Assembly (NCBI GenBank): GCA_016508695.1
Contig: VNKQ01000016.1
Span: 682,001 to 746,000, forward strand
Origin: Hyphodiscus hymeniophilus
Lineage: Eukaryota; Ascomycota; Leotiomycetes; Helotiales; Hyphodiscaceae
DNA length: 64,000 bases
Direction: 5' to 3'
Each line of letters opens with the position of its first letter. The first letter of the stretch is position 1. Made by a program: the position numbers and the translations under genes. The notes under the pieces are model-generated. The model ran no database searches and was not told where the DNA came from. It saw only the letters and a program-made list of their open reading frames with translations. This document shows, in pieces, positions 1 to 10,625 of this stretch.

Positions 1-222
1 TCCGTGGGTCGTCAGTGGCTTCATACAGCCGAATGCCTGTGCCACGGACTTTAGCATAGAACACGGCTATCTGCTTCAAATGACATGTGCATGAGAGAGA
101 GAGAAGACAGGAGGCTGTATGCTTTTTATTCTTCTGGTACTTTTCTCGATCTACTCTCAATCTTATGTTTCAATTGCTGACCTCACAGAACATGTTGCTA
201 CCGTACTGTCCAACGATGTCAT
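1..222 (-). CDS. partial unknown protein, 5' end only (runs off the left edge)
   Basis: The minus strand of 1-70 is open with 23 protein-like codons reading IAVFYAKVRGTGIRLYEATD and on to the window edge. It is preceded by an acceptor (GAAGCAG) at 71-77. A possible first exon is 202-222 (ATG, seven codons, MTSLDST), followed by a GTAGCA donor at 201; the two join in phase 0. I do not recognise the family. The amino-acid pattern looks like real coding sequence, but only about 30 residues are visible and the donor is weak. The gene would be divergent from MSF1, with about 135 bases between the two start codons. The intron region carries a (GA)n run at about 93-104. Confidence 0.4.
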
Positions 223-357
223 TTTGATTCGAAGCCACAGCCCGGAGAAACTTTAATCCTATTCTTACCCTGTTTGGACGGAAGTAAAGAAAGCTCTCGC
301 GGCTCGCGTCAATGTGCTTGTATTTTCTCTATCAGCCTGCTCAGCCCAAGCTTCAAA

Positions 358-1864
358 ATGAGGTCTATAGCCAGGAGACCTTATATCTCTACTGGTGGCG
401 AGGCATTGGCATTGTTTATTGGATTGCGCAATGTCGCTTCCCGACAATTGAGACTCTGTACTCAATGCCGCTCCAACTCAACAGGTCGTCCCTCTCCAGA
501 ATCACAAATCTCCAGCTTGCTAACACCCATCAGATAGCAAATCCACCTCAATCTCCATCGACGGGAAATCATACATCAAAGATACCTGGCATAACCTCTC
601 CCCCAGCATTTCGTCCTCTATATCCCAACGACTCCACATCCAAAAAGACCACCCCATCTGCATCACACGCTCCATAATCGAATCGCGTTTCCCAGCCCCA
701 ACATACAAGTACCACAATACATTCTTCCCCGTCGTGTCCACGCACCAGAATTTTGACTCCCTTGGATTCCCAGCTGACCATCCGGGAAGGAGTAAGACGG
801 ATACGTATTATGTGAATGAGAAGACGGTGTTGAGGACGCATACGTCGGCACATCAAGCAGATGTCTTCCGAGCGAACGAGAGCGAGGGGTTCCTGATAAG
901 CGCGGATGTATATAGGAGGGATGCCATTGATAGGAGTCATTACCCCGTCTTTCATCAAATGGAGGGTGCGAGGATGTGGGACCGAAGGAAGGTCCCAAAT
1001 GGGGACATTGCCGCTGCGGTCTGGAAAGATGTCGAAGCGCTGCCGAAACACGAGATGAAGGTCGAGGATCCAAACCCGCCTACGCATCCCGAACGTAATC
1101 CTTTGCAAGAAGGGCATTCTTTGGAGGAAGCTGAAGCTATTGCAGCGCATCTGAAGAGGTCGTTGGAATTGATGGTCGTCGAGATCTTCTCGCATGCAAA
1201 GAAAGCAGCCATTGCTTCAAGTCCGGATTACGTTGATGAGCCATTGAAAGTAAGGTGGATTGAGGCATATTTCCCATTCACAAGCCCATCTTGGGAATTG
1301 GAAATCTTCTGGCAGGGAGATTGGCTAGAGGTTCTGGGGTGCGGGGTGGTCAAGCAGGATATAATGGAAAAAGCAGGTGTACCTTCGCAGCTTGGGTGGG
1401 CATTCGGGATTGGGTTGGAGAGGATGGCTATGCTGCTCTTCGAGATACCTGATATCCGACTGTTCTGGTCGAAAGACGAACGCTTCCTTTCGCAGTTCCG
1501 TGGATTGTCAGATAATCTAGAAGGTTTGAAACGCTTTGTTCCATTCTCGAAATACCCGGCTTGCTATAAAGATGTTGCATTTTGGTTGAGGTCCACCTCT
1601 TCCGCCGCCGGTGGAGGACAGGGCGGTGGGCAGGACATTCACGAGAATGATATTATGGAGATTGTAAGGGATATTGGTGGTGATGTTGTGGAGGACGTGA
1701 TTAAGGTTGATGAGTTTACGCATCCGAAAACAGGCAGGAAGAGTTTCTGTTACCGGATTAATTACAGGAGTCTGGAGAGGACACTGACAAATGAAGAGGC
1801 TAACGAGTTTCATGAGAGGGTTAGAGAGGCTTTGGTGGAGAAATTGGGGGTTGAGTTGAGGTGA
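358..1864 (+). CDS. MSF1: mitochondrial phenylalanyl-tRNA synthetase
   Basis: Charges mitochondrial tRNA-Phe; a monomeric class II synthetase of the mitochondrial (MSF1/FARS2) type. The start at 358 gives a basic, Arg-rich leader that fits mitochondrial import. The reading frame changes between 480 and 540. An intron 485-533 (branch CTAAC at 520-524, acceptor CAG 531-533) joins the frames and gives about 485 aa; a donor at 458 would also keep phase. From 551 the protein runs ISIDGKSY, KDHPICITRSIIESRFP, then the catalytic core with STHQNFDS, the RTHTSAHQ block and the class II motif 3 region GIGLERMAMLLFEIPDIR. The last ~95 residues, from PFSKYPACYKDVAFWL, are the ferredoxin-fold anticodon-binding domain. 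The length is close to that of the yeast enzyme. Family identity is certain; the 5' splice site is not. Confidence 0.93.
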
Positions 1865-2180
1865 TTGATGAATGTTGTATGATACTTCAGAGTGATAACC
1901 GCACTTGTACGATCTGGCATTGTTGTAAATATCCAATAGAGTTTTCACACTCATCCTAGTTGTTTCCCCAAAAATTGTAGGAACTTAAATCGCGTACCTG
2001 AGCCTTGTAGGCCATCCAGACATGTAGATCGAACTTCCCTTAGTATGCTGGTATCTCTACGTCATACTCAACAGTTCGACCTTCAACCCCTCTAAAAGCA
2101 TTTCACAGCTCCTACTACAACTTTCATCATTCTCACAGCCCGTACACTCATATTGAAAACAGACCGTCACGCAAAGCATA
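1865..2180. other. intergenic, no gene seen
   Basis: Space between MSF1 and the next plus-strand gene. It would hold the 3' UTR of the first and the promoter of the second. No reading frame, repeat or RNA gene is supported. Confidence 0.5.
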
Positions 2181-2826
2181 ATGTCGAAATCATCCGAGAA
2201 CCTCATGGACATTGAAGCAGGCGGGGAGCAAACCCAGTGCGTCCGTCCCATCTACCCCTCTCCTTGAAAGCACGAAGGAGTCCTTCGCCCTCCCAAATGC
2301 ACGACTAGGGCCAGCAATGCAAATGATGAGCTGATCAATATACATCATCCTAGGTATGAGGGGAGCAGCACATTTGTTAAACCACATGCAAAGGAGAGTG
2401 GTCAATTCAACGGTATGCCCATCTCGGTTCTCCCTGCTCGAATAGCTTGATTGATGGATTCGTTGGAATTGGTCCTAACGTTTATCTTCCAGACTCTACG
2501 ACTGCGGAGTCAACAGAAGCGTGGCAGTCTGAAGCGCGCGAGAAGAAAGAGAGGGGGGAGAAGACGGCGGAGAACGTCAGGTATGGGGAGGCTATTAGCG
2601 AGCATGGATTGTAAGTGTGTCTACATGATCAAGACTTTCTGGAGTGTGGAAAAGGAATCAACTGCTGACTTCTGGATCACGCAGTGGTGGAGAGACGGTG
2701 GGGAATAGTGGGAGCGCGAATCAGGGGTCGGGATATGGTGGGACTGAGAAGGATGGGGAAGGGGATGGCAATGGGCAGACGAGGAGGGAACAAGGGTATG
2801 GAGGGGGGAGTGGTGTCGGTGCTTGA
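2181..2826 (+). CDS. small conserved-looking fungal protein, four exons, 124 aa
   Basis: Function unknown. Exons 2181-2236, 2354-2412, 2493-2610 and 2685-2826 join in phase with donors GTGCGT, GTATGC and GTAAGT and acceptors TAG, CAG and CAG. The intron before exon 3 has a CTAAC branch point. The product starts MSKSSENLMDIEAGGEQTQ. A charged middle (EAREKKERGEKTAENVRYGE) leads into a Gly/Asn/Ser-rich tail containing GETVGNSGSANQGSGYGG and ending GYGGGSGVGA. No membrane segment or catalytic motif is visible. The four-exon continuity and low-complexity tail resemble small hypothetical proteins common in filamentous fungi. The longest single-exon reading frame here is only 60 aa, so the gene is easy to miss. 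Confidence 0.7.
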
Positions 2827-3743
2827 AGTGAGAGTAGGGTACTGTTGTGAGAACTGTATGTGTTGATAGATTCGATGGGATAGTAGGTGGACATGAGTGG
2901 TCAAGTGCTGAAGACTCCGTGAACAGAGGAGGTGGTTTTCGCTAGACTGAAAAAAAGGAGAAACCGCAATTCCTCAATGAAGTAAGGATTTCCGCGAGTA
3001 GGGGAGAAGTGAAGATATTTCGAGGTCGCATTGCATTGCATGGAACGGTGCCTAGGTACGAAGGCAGGGTTTCTCTCCTCTCACCCCGCATGCATAAGCT
3101 GTTCAGCGGAAGGGAGACAATGGGGGATTGTGACACGAGACGTCTATTTAGATGGACGGTGCGAACGAAGGGGTTCTGCATGGAAGAACGTATTTCCATC
3201 GACCGGAACAATTTGCAGCGTGTAGGGCCAATAACACTTTTCGCCATCGTTGGCCAATTCCCGATGGGTTTTCGAGGTTCCGATTTGATCTCCTTTCACC
3301 CGGAAGAATGGGTGTCTCGGCATTACATTAGCGGAGGATACAACGTTGCCGAGTTACCTCAACACTCTCGCTTTGTGCAGCGAGGGACGAGGCGATGAAG
3401 TTGCAGATGTATTGCAGCCTTCTTCCTATTTTCTCCGGATGTGGGCATCTTGAATACCTAGCGACCTAACTCGATGGTATGCGATTCGGGAAGCAGGTCG
3501 GCTGGGAATGAAGTGACAGAAGGCTGAATGAAAGCATTCATCATCAGCCTTGTTTCCCCCACCATTCTGCAGGGGGTTCACGTGAGAAACCACGCAGGAG
3601 TCCGGAATAATAGGTAAGGTAAGGAAGCATCTCCGTGGTGGTAGTTTAGCAGAGGCAACAAACAGCCTGGATTATGGGGATAATTATATCTTACCAATAC
3701 CCTACTTACCTATGGACTAGAGAAAAGAAGTATTCTCCGTGTA
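2827..3743. other. intergenic region before the transposon relic
   Basis: About 0.9 kb of normal base composition. A 129-codon frame at 3009-3398 on the plus strand lacks family motifs and has a competing minus-strand frame, so I do not call it. The composition changes abruptly to AT-rich just after 3743. Confidence 0.5.
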
Positions 3744-3831
3744 ATCGTTCGGTTTTCGACCTCCTGGAAACCCGAATTCTTACGTAATCGGGTGAGGGAG
3801 GGCAATGCGTAAATTAGTACTAATGCGTAAA
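3744..3831 (+). repeat. left terminal inverted repeat of the relic
   Basis: About 88 bases beginning ATCGTTCGGTTTTCGACCTC. It pairs with the reverse complement of 5624-5711, with four visible differences near repeat positions 23, 51, 75 and 78. All four are G/A or C/T transitions. The TA target duplication lies immediately outside. Confidence 0.9.
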
Positions 3832-5623
3832 ATCGATAAAATCGATATTATTACAAGAATTATAATTAAATAATAACGCAAGTTATTAAGTTACAAATAA
3901 GTTTATTTAAAAGGTTTAAGTGCGTACTTAATTTGCCTTCGCGAACTATCTTGCTATTATAGCCTCTTCCTTCTCTTGCCTCTTCTTAAACCTCTATTCC
4001 CGTATATTAATTATTTTCCTTTTATCGCCTTCGTCTTCTATAATTTGACGACGCGCTTAGTAGCTATATATTTCCTTATATTTCTATACTATTATACCTT
4101 TATTCTTATATCTCGCAATTTAGCGCACTTTCCTAGCTTATATAAACCGCAAGTACTTAGTCGAAAGCTAATTTACTAATACTATTTAATCGCTAGCCTT
4201 TAAGACCTTATCTTATACTCAAATTACAAATAGCGTAATGTCTCTAAATCGAAGTCGATTTAAAACGTATTCTTAGCCTTTATAGCGTATTCGATTCGAG
4301 GTTAAAGTCTTAAATTAATACTAATCGGGAGAGGGAGGGGTTATAAATACTTCGCTTTTACTATTGTCTTTTTCTTTAATTTTTAGCCCCCTTATCTCTT
4401 ATATATTACCGAATTCCTTTATTATATCGAGTACGATTTATAGTTCGAGGGGAATAAGACTTGTCTTATAAAAGGCGCTTTTATAAAGACGTTCCGACTA
4501 AGTCTTATTTGAGAAATCCGCGAATAGAGTAAAGAAGTTAACTTTATCGATTTCCTTTATATTATAAAATACCTCTTCGTATAACGCTTTCTTAAAGGCA
4601 CCTTTAAACTTCTAGAATACTCTTATATCGAGAGGTTACGTAAGATACGTAAAATAAAGGGGAAGTTAGAATAGTCGGATATTATTTTCTTAGTAATATT
4701 TAATAAAATCCTACGTAATATGCGATCCGTAACTATTAAATATTAAGAGCCGGTATTACCCTTTCGTATGGCTCTTAGTATAACGATCGAAGTACTTAAG
4801 CTACTTAAGAATTAGTTTATTATTTATAAAGCCTAATTCGAAACGAGACTAGAGTATATTAGGGTTTATATCGTTATTAAAGTACTTGCGTAAGTAATAG
4901 GCTCTTTTAAACGTAATTATAAGAAGTATATATTAACCCCCCGCAAAGATATACTTAGTCGATATAACTAATTCTCTCTTATTTAGATTATTAATATAAA
5001 AGGCAATTGTATTTATAAGCATAATAATATAAGTATTACTTATAACTTTAATTATAAATCCCGTCTCGTTAAAGTTATAAATATCTTTATTAAGAATCCC
5101 CTACTTACGCTAGTACTAATTAAACTTAGCGAAATAATTCTTAATATCTTCTTTTTAATAAGCTACGCGTCGTTTCGCAAAGAGGGGGGTAAATCGAATC
5201 GTCTTAAGAAAGTCCTTCTCGCGTTATAACTAGGTCTTGGCCTATCGTCGGTTTACTATTATAAGCTATCTATTATATTATAAAATTGAGTTTATAATAA
5301 CGATTATATAATCGATATTAGCTTTACGACTTATTACGTAATATATAAGAAAGTACTCTCTCAAGGCACTTAAAGATAATATATTTAGCTTCTTATTATA
5401 TCCCCTGCGGGCTAATAATTATAGATAGCTATAAAGCCGTCTTTAGACGCGAGGGTAAGACGCGCGAGTAGTTTGCGTAGCTTATATTATTTTTATTCTA
5501 GGATTTTTCTAAATTAGAAAAAGAGCCTATTAAACCTTTTCCTCTTTGTGTTCGTTTGTAAAAGGCATAGTTATAGTTAATATATTTAATTAATTGAATT
5601 GATCGTAGTAGATTTTACTAATT

Positions 5624-5711
5624 TTTACGCATTGGTGCTAATTTACGCATTGCCCTCCCTTACCCGATTACGTAAGAATTCGGGTTTCTAGGAGGTCGAA
5701 AACCGAACGAT
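5624..5711 (-). repeat. right terminal inverted repeat of the relic
   Basis: Reverse complement of the left repeat. It ends in CCGAACGAT followed by the TA duplication at 5712-5713. Both repeats keep the internal GGGAGGGCAATGCGTAAATTAG block or a one-base variant of it. Confidence 0.9.
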
Positions 5712-6470
5712 TATTGCTCCTGTTGCGTTGGTTGATACGGTCGGACTACATGAATGAATGAATGCATGCCATGGGGTAGCTGCTCCTCCACCAACCAGTA
5801 CCAACCCACCACGGACCCCACAAGTGAGAGAAGAAGGAGAGCTTGCTTGGTCGAACGGGGCTAAACCCCTCAAGGTCTCTCGAGGCTGATGATTTTGGTG
5901 GTCTTGTGTTCCCCTCCGTCCGAGAATTCTGCAACGTGACCAATGACACTCACTGCCTGATGAGAATAGCCGGTCTTAAGGTAATGGTGAATCTAGAATT
6001 GCTGGGGGAAAGCTCTCGCCTCGTCGCCATTGATTGTCTCGTGGAGTCCACTGACATAATAAGAGCGATCCCCTTGCCCCGAAGCTGTTTGCGCCCCCCG
6101 CATGATGGGCTGTTTGTTGGTACAGTAGAAAGAGCTGCCACTCCCTCCGCTCTCTCTCTCTCTCTCTCTTCCTTCTTTCCTGTGCAAACTCCTATAATCT
6201 TATTTATACCCATCCTGGAAGCTCACCCATATTATTCTACAAAGAATATCCAGCCCAACTTGTACAGTTGTTGTTTCGATCCTCTGCCCCGAGCGGCATC
6301 TTATTCTCAAGCTACTCGTACCCGAGAGCTCTTTGTCCCTCTTACAGTACTGGGGATTTTGTAAAACGACCCCGCACGAGGCACGAGGCACAACAGACAG
6401 CTCGCTCGAACAACAACCACGTTCGCACAGCAACTTTTCCCACCCACTCACAGAGCAGTAGACCGCGAAG
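5712..6470. promoter_or_regulatory. acetyl-CoA synthetase upstream region
   Basis: No gene is supported. It contains a short ATGA/AATG tandem run near 5750-5764 and a (TC)n tract at about 6150-6170. A pyrimidine-rich, CA-rich leader precedes the start codon at 6471. Pyrimidine tracts are common in fungal promoters and 5' UTRs. I did not identify a specific activator site. Confidence 0.45.
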
Positions 6471-8949
6471 ATGAGCGAAGGCAAAGTTGCTCCGACCAAT
6501 CCAGTTGGTAAGGCTATTCTGCGACTGCACCCAGTTCAATCGGCACTTGACGAGGGCTGAGAGCCGCGGAGCCGTCCCAAGTCGGTTTGACGAACACAGA
6601 GCTCTCAGCCGTGCAGAAAAACAACTTTTGGCAACTGTAGTGCTAACTAGACCCTTTCTTCCAGTGGCTGAGGCGCATCAGGTGGACACTTTCCGTTAGT
6701 AGAGCTCCAAAGTCCCTCTCGATCCAAAACTGATCGCCTTTAGACCCGCCGCAGAAGATGTTCGCCAGTGAGGAGCCCTCCGTTCTGGCCGTCTTGGTCT
6801 GTGCGACCCAGTACACTGATTTTCGTTGTAGAGCATCCAAGCAAACCTCATTTGAAAGGTCCGTCCTTCAGGGTGGATTGAGACCCTTTTGAAGCATGCT
6901 GATACAGGAACAGATCTCGACGAATACAAGAAGCTCCACCATGAGTCGATTACCGAGCCGGACAAGTTCTGGGGCAGATATGCTCGCGAGCTTCTTACCT
7001 GGCAGCGCGATTTCCAGACGGTCCACAGCGGCTCATTCGAGAACGGAGACAATGCCTGGTTCTTGGAGGGTCAATTGAATGCGTCCTACAACTGTGTGGA
7101 TCGTCATGCCATCAAGAACCCCGACAAGGCAGCAATCATCTACGAGGCAGACGAGGCTGGCGATGGCCGCACTCTTTCATATGGCGAGCTCCTCAGAGAA
7201 GTCTGCAAGACTGCATACGTTCTCAAGCAGATGGGTGTGCAAAAGGGTGATACTGTTGCCATTTACCTGCCCATGATTCCAGAAGCCCTCATCGCTTTCC
7301 TCGCATGTGCACGTATTGGTGCAGTCCACTCCGTTGTCTTCGCCGGTTTCTCGTCTGACTCCCTTCGCGACCGTGTTATCGACGCCCAGTCGAAAGTGGT
7401 CATCACTACTGATGAAGGCAAACGAGGTGGAAAGTTGATCGGAACAAAGAAGATTGTTGATGATGCCCTCAAACAATGCCCAGATGTCACACACTGCCTG
7501 GTTTATAAGCGCACTGGTGCTAAAGTTCCAATGACACAAGGCCGAGATTGGTGGTGGCACGAGGAGGTCGAGAAATGGCCATCCTATATTCCTCCTGAGC
7601 CAATGAACTCCGAAGACCCTCTGTTCTTGCTCTACACCTCTGGATCTACTGGTAAGCCAAAGGGAGTCATGCACTCTACAGCGGGATATCTTCTCGGGGC
7701 TGCTATGACCGGAAAGTATGTATTTGACATCCACGACACCGACAAATTCTTCTGCGGTGGTGATGTTGGATGGATCACTGGTCATACATATGTTGTCTAC
7801 GCCCCCCTCCTTCTTGGTATTGCGACTGTTGTCTTTGAGGGTACTCCTGCCTATCCAAATTTCTCAAGATACTGGGATGTCATCGAAAAGCACGAAGTCA
7901 CTCAATTCTACGTCGCTCCTACAGCATTGAGACTACTCAAGCGTGCGGGTGATCAACATGTCAAGTCGCAGATGAAGCATCTCAGAGTGTTGGGTTCGGT
8001 CGGAGAGCCGATTGCTGCTGAGGTCTGGAAATGGTATTTCGAGATTGTCGGAAAGGAGGAAGCTCACGTTGTTGACGTGAGTAATTACCAGTTTCGGCCT
8101 AGGAATTTATTGACAGCGTTTAGACATACTGGCAAACCGAGACCGGTTCCCACGTCATCACTCCTCTTGCTGGCATAACACCCACCAAGCCAGGTAGTGC
8201 CTCCCTTCCATTCTTCGGTATCGAGCCTGCAATCATCGACCCTGTTTCTGGCGAAGAGATTCACGGAAATGACGTCGAGGGTGTTTTGGCCTTTAAGCAA
8301 CCATGGCCCAGCATGGCCCGTACGGTCTGGGGTGCACACAAGAGGTATATGGATACATATCTGAATGTGTACAAGGGATATTACGTTAGTTGAGCTTCCT
8401 CCCACTGGCTGCAGGTTTGCTAATCTTCTTAGTTCACTGGTGATGGAGCTGGACGTGACCACGAAGGATACTACTGGATCCGAGGCCGAGTCGACGATGT
8501 TGTCAACGTCTCCGGTCACCGTCTTTCTACTGCCGAGATCGAAGCAGCCCTGATCGAGCATCACGCAGTCGCAGAAGCCGCAGTGGTCGGTATCAATGAT
8601 GAATTAACCGGACAAGCCGTCAACGCATTTGTGGCTATCAAGGACGGAAACGAAGTTAATGACCAATTGAAGAAAGATCTTATTCTTCAAGTCAGAAAGA
8701 GCATTGGTCCTTTTGCTGCACCAAAGGCCATCTTTATTGTACCGGATTTGCCCAAGACGCGAAGTGGTAAGATTATGCGCAGAATTCTGAGGAAGATTCT
8801 TGCGGGTGAGGAGGACCAGCTTGGTGACACATCTACTGTGAGTTCTGAACCCATTCCAAACAGAGTGAGGCCTAATGAGAAACCAGCTTTCCGACCCAAG
8901 TGTCGTCGACAAGATCATCGAGACAGTTCAGGCATCACGAAAGAAGTAA
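6471..8949 (+). CDS. ACS1: acetyl-coenzyme A synthetase
   Basis: Makes acetyl-CoA from acetate, CoA and ATP through acetyl-AMP (facA/acs1 type, needed for growth on acetate). Seven exons fit: 6471-6507, 6665-6694, 6744-6767, 6908-8076, 8124-8384, 8433-8837 and 8887-8949, giving 662 aa, normal for the family. The first three exons are tiny (37, 30, 24 nt) and encode MSEGKVAPTNPVVAEAH and then VDTFHPPQKMFA. Visible motifs are the AMP-binding P-loop YTSGSTGKPKG, GDVGWITGHTY, TYWQTETGSH and, near the C terminus, PKTRSGKIMRR with the acetylatable active-site lysine. The third intron (6768-6907, GTGAGG donor) is the least certain. The enzyme is usually cytosolic or nuclear. Confidence 0.95.
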
Positions 8950-10625
8950 AGAAGTTAAAAGGAAATCGATCGAAAGATATCAGTTTGAATAGCGTTTCTG
9001 GAAAAGAACCTCGGGAAGGAGTCTTCATTTCATTAGGATACTCGATGATTTACAACGGGAGTTTAATCTGCTATGTACTAATATAGCCGGTCCATTCGAG
9101 GTTGGTTATGAATTCTGCTTCGAATACCTATTCGCCCATTTCTTCTCGTATTGAAATCAAAATGCTTGGCTCATTCATAGAGGACGTAATCATGAACGTG
9201 CAAGCTGGAGCCCTGCGAATTATAAGCAGGGTGCACTTTGAGCCAAGATACCAAGACCTTTTAGAAGGGTCCTCTTCACTATCATTCCCTTCCAAGACCT
9301 CCAAACCCGCCATTACGAGCCCCCCTTGGGACTTCATCACCACAATTCATACTCTACTCATAAGCCAGCAGGGTCATAACCAGTCTATGCATCTAAAGTC
9401 CGAAAAACCCGAAGTATTCTGTACACCCACACCTGTGAGTCGTGACCCAATTCCCCATATGCACAGCCTCAGCCAATGCTGCAGCCAAGAAGCCAGAGCC
9501 CAGTGGATCGCGTACCGCTTGAACACTCGCAGTTTCGCACCGGAGAAGCAGCTGATTGTGCGGTGCTGGAATCATGTTTCCTGTAATATCTTCCCCTCGG
9601 TGCTCGCGAACCCCTTAAGGTACTGTACTAGGAACCACACCTCGATGGACCCGATGGGCCGATGGGGGGAATGGGGGATGATCTTTTGGTCGTCGCCTCA
9701 ACGGGCTTGTGGCAACAAGAGGGTGGAGAACCATTCACGGTGCGTTCGGAGACCTTGCCGAGTGGATGTGGAGGGTGCTGGAGGCGAGAGAGCATGCTTA
9801 CAGTATTGAGTGGTGGGGAAGATGCACTGTATTCAGGTTTTTGGGGCATCTGGGTATTTGGAATAGAGGCTTTGAGCAATCAGTAGACTGAATCATGGGG
9901 AGATAGTAGACATCTATGTCAGGGTACGAAGACTTGAGAGGTACGGTGTTTTTGAGTCTCGACGAGAAATGGTCCTGGCTTGGGAGATCAATCTGAAATT
10001 CGAACGTATCAAACAATCCATCCAGACCATTCTTGGCCTGAATTACATGCTTGGCCTCAATTCATCCTTGAGGAGTAAAGTCCGAAGGGAAAAGTCTCCG
10101 CCACGATTTCAGACGAAGTGGAGTGGATGCTGGGAATAAGCTTACTTACAGTACAACTCGACCGCCCGTTGATTTTCGTTCCTCGTATTCTTTCCACGAC
10201 AAAGGGACAATCTCCCACATTTCCTTCAGTAAATATTCATAAACAATTCGGAGGGTTATCGACTCTACCATTTAGAGCCGCTCTTGTCCTGCTTCTGCAT
10301 ACCCCCTCCTTCCCGCGCCAACCGTTTGAAGAGGCTTTGAAACGCTGCTCCTCGGAGAACGGACCCTCCATCACGCTACTCTGTAGAGATCTCACCACCG
10401 ACCTTGAGCCCATCCATCATCAGTACAGAACAGGATACGTCGATAGTCGCTCGTTTCGCGGATCACTTTAATACTTGCTGAGGTCTCATTTGGAAACTGG
10501 ATAAGAATCGCTTCGGATTGACAGCACGGGGCTGCATGAGAGAGGCTGGGGATTCACGGATCGCTGAGGACACTCACGAGCTCACCGACGGGGTAATCTA
10601 CATTCCAGAGTAGGGTAAAGCAGAC
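8950..10625. other. 1.7 kb intergenic region with uninterpreted frames
   Basis: Between acetyl-CoA synthetase and the ADAM protease. A 235-codon frame at 9102-9809 opens with TTG rather than ATG and shows no family motif; other frames overlap it on both strands. The Trp-rich frame at 9709-9891 is equally unidentified. I see no splice-consistent model. It may hold UTRs, a promoter or a decayed gene. Confidence 0.4.

Larger units (their letters stand above)
3744..5711. mobile_element. RIP-degraded Tc1/mariner-like DNA transposon relic
   Basis: A 1.97 kb AT-rich island framed by near-perfect inverted repeats and a TA dinucleotide on each side (3742-3743 and 5712-5713), as expected for Tc1/mariner superfamily insertion. 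The size fits fungal Fot1/pogo-type elements of about 1.9 kb. No transposase frame survives: all six frames are full of stops, and the longest frame is 67 codons. The interior is strongly depleted in C and G and rich in TA, the usual outcome of RIP. The terminal repeats differ from each other only by transitions. The transposase family is inferred from ends and size, not from protein similarity. Confidence 0.85.

Noticed and set aside
569..1195. 208-codon minus-strand frame opposite MSF1
   Set aside because: It is the antisense shadow of the Phe-tRNA synthetase exon, which has clear family motifs on the plus strand.
3976..4179. 67-codon frame inside the AT-rich island, as a surviving transposase piece
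   Set aside because: Composition is Leu/Phe/Tyr-rich as expected from random AT-rich DNA; no DDE or helix-turn-helix motif can be read.
6150..6170. (TC)n tract as a CRISPR-like or satellite array
   Set aside because: A simple dinucleotide run of about 20 bases, common in fungal promoters.
7177..7785. 202-codon minus-strand frame
   Set aside because: Antisense shadow of the main acetyl-CoA synthetase exon.
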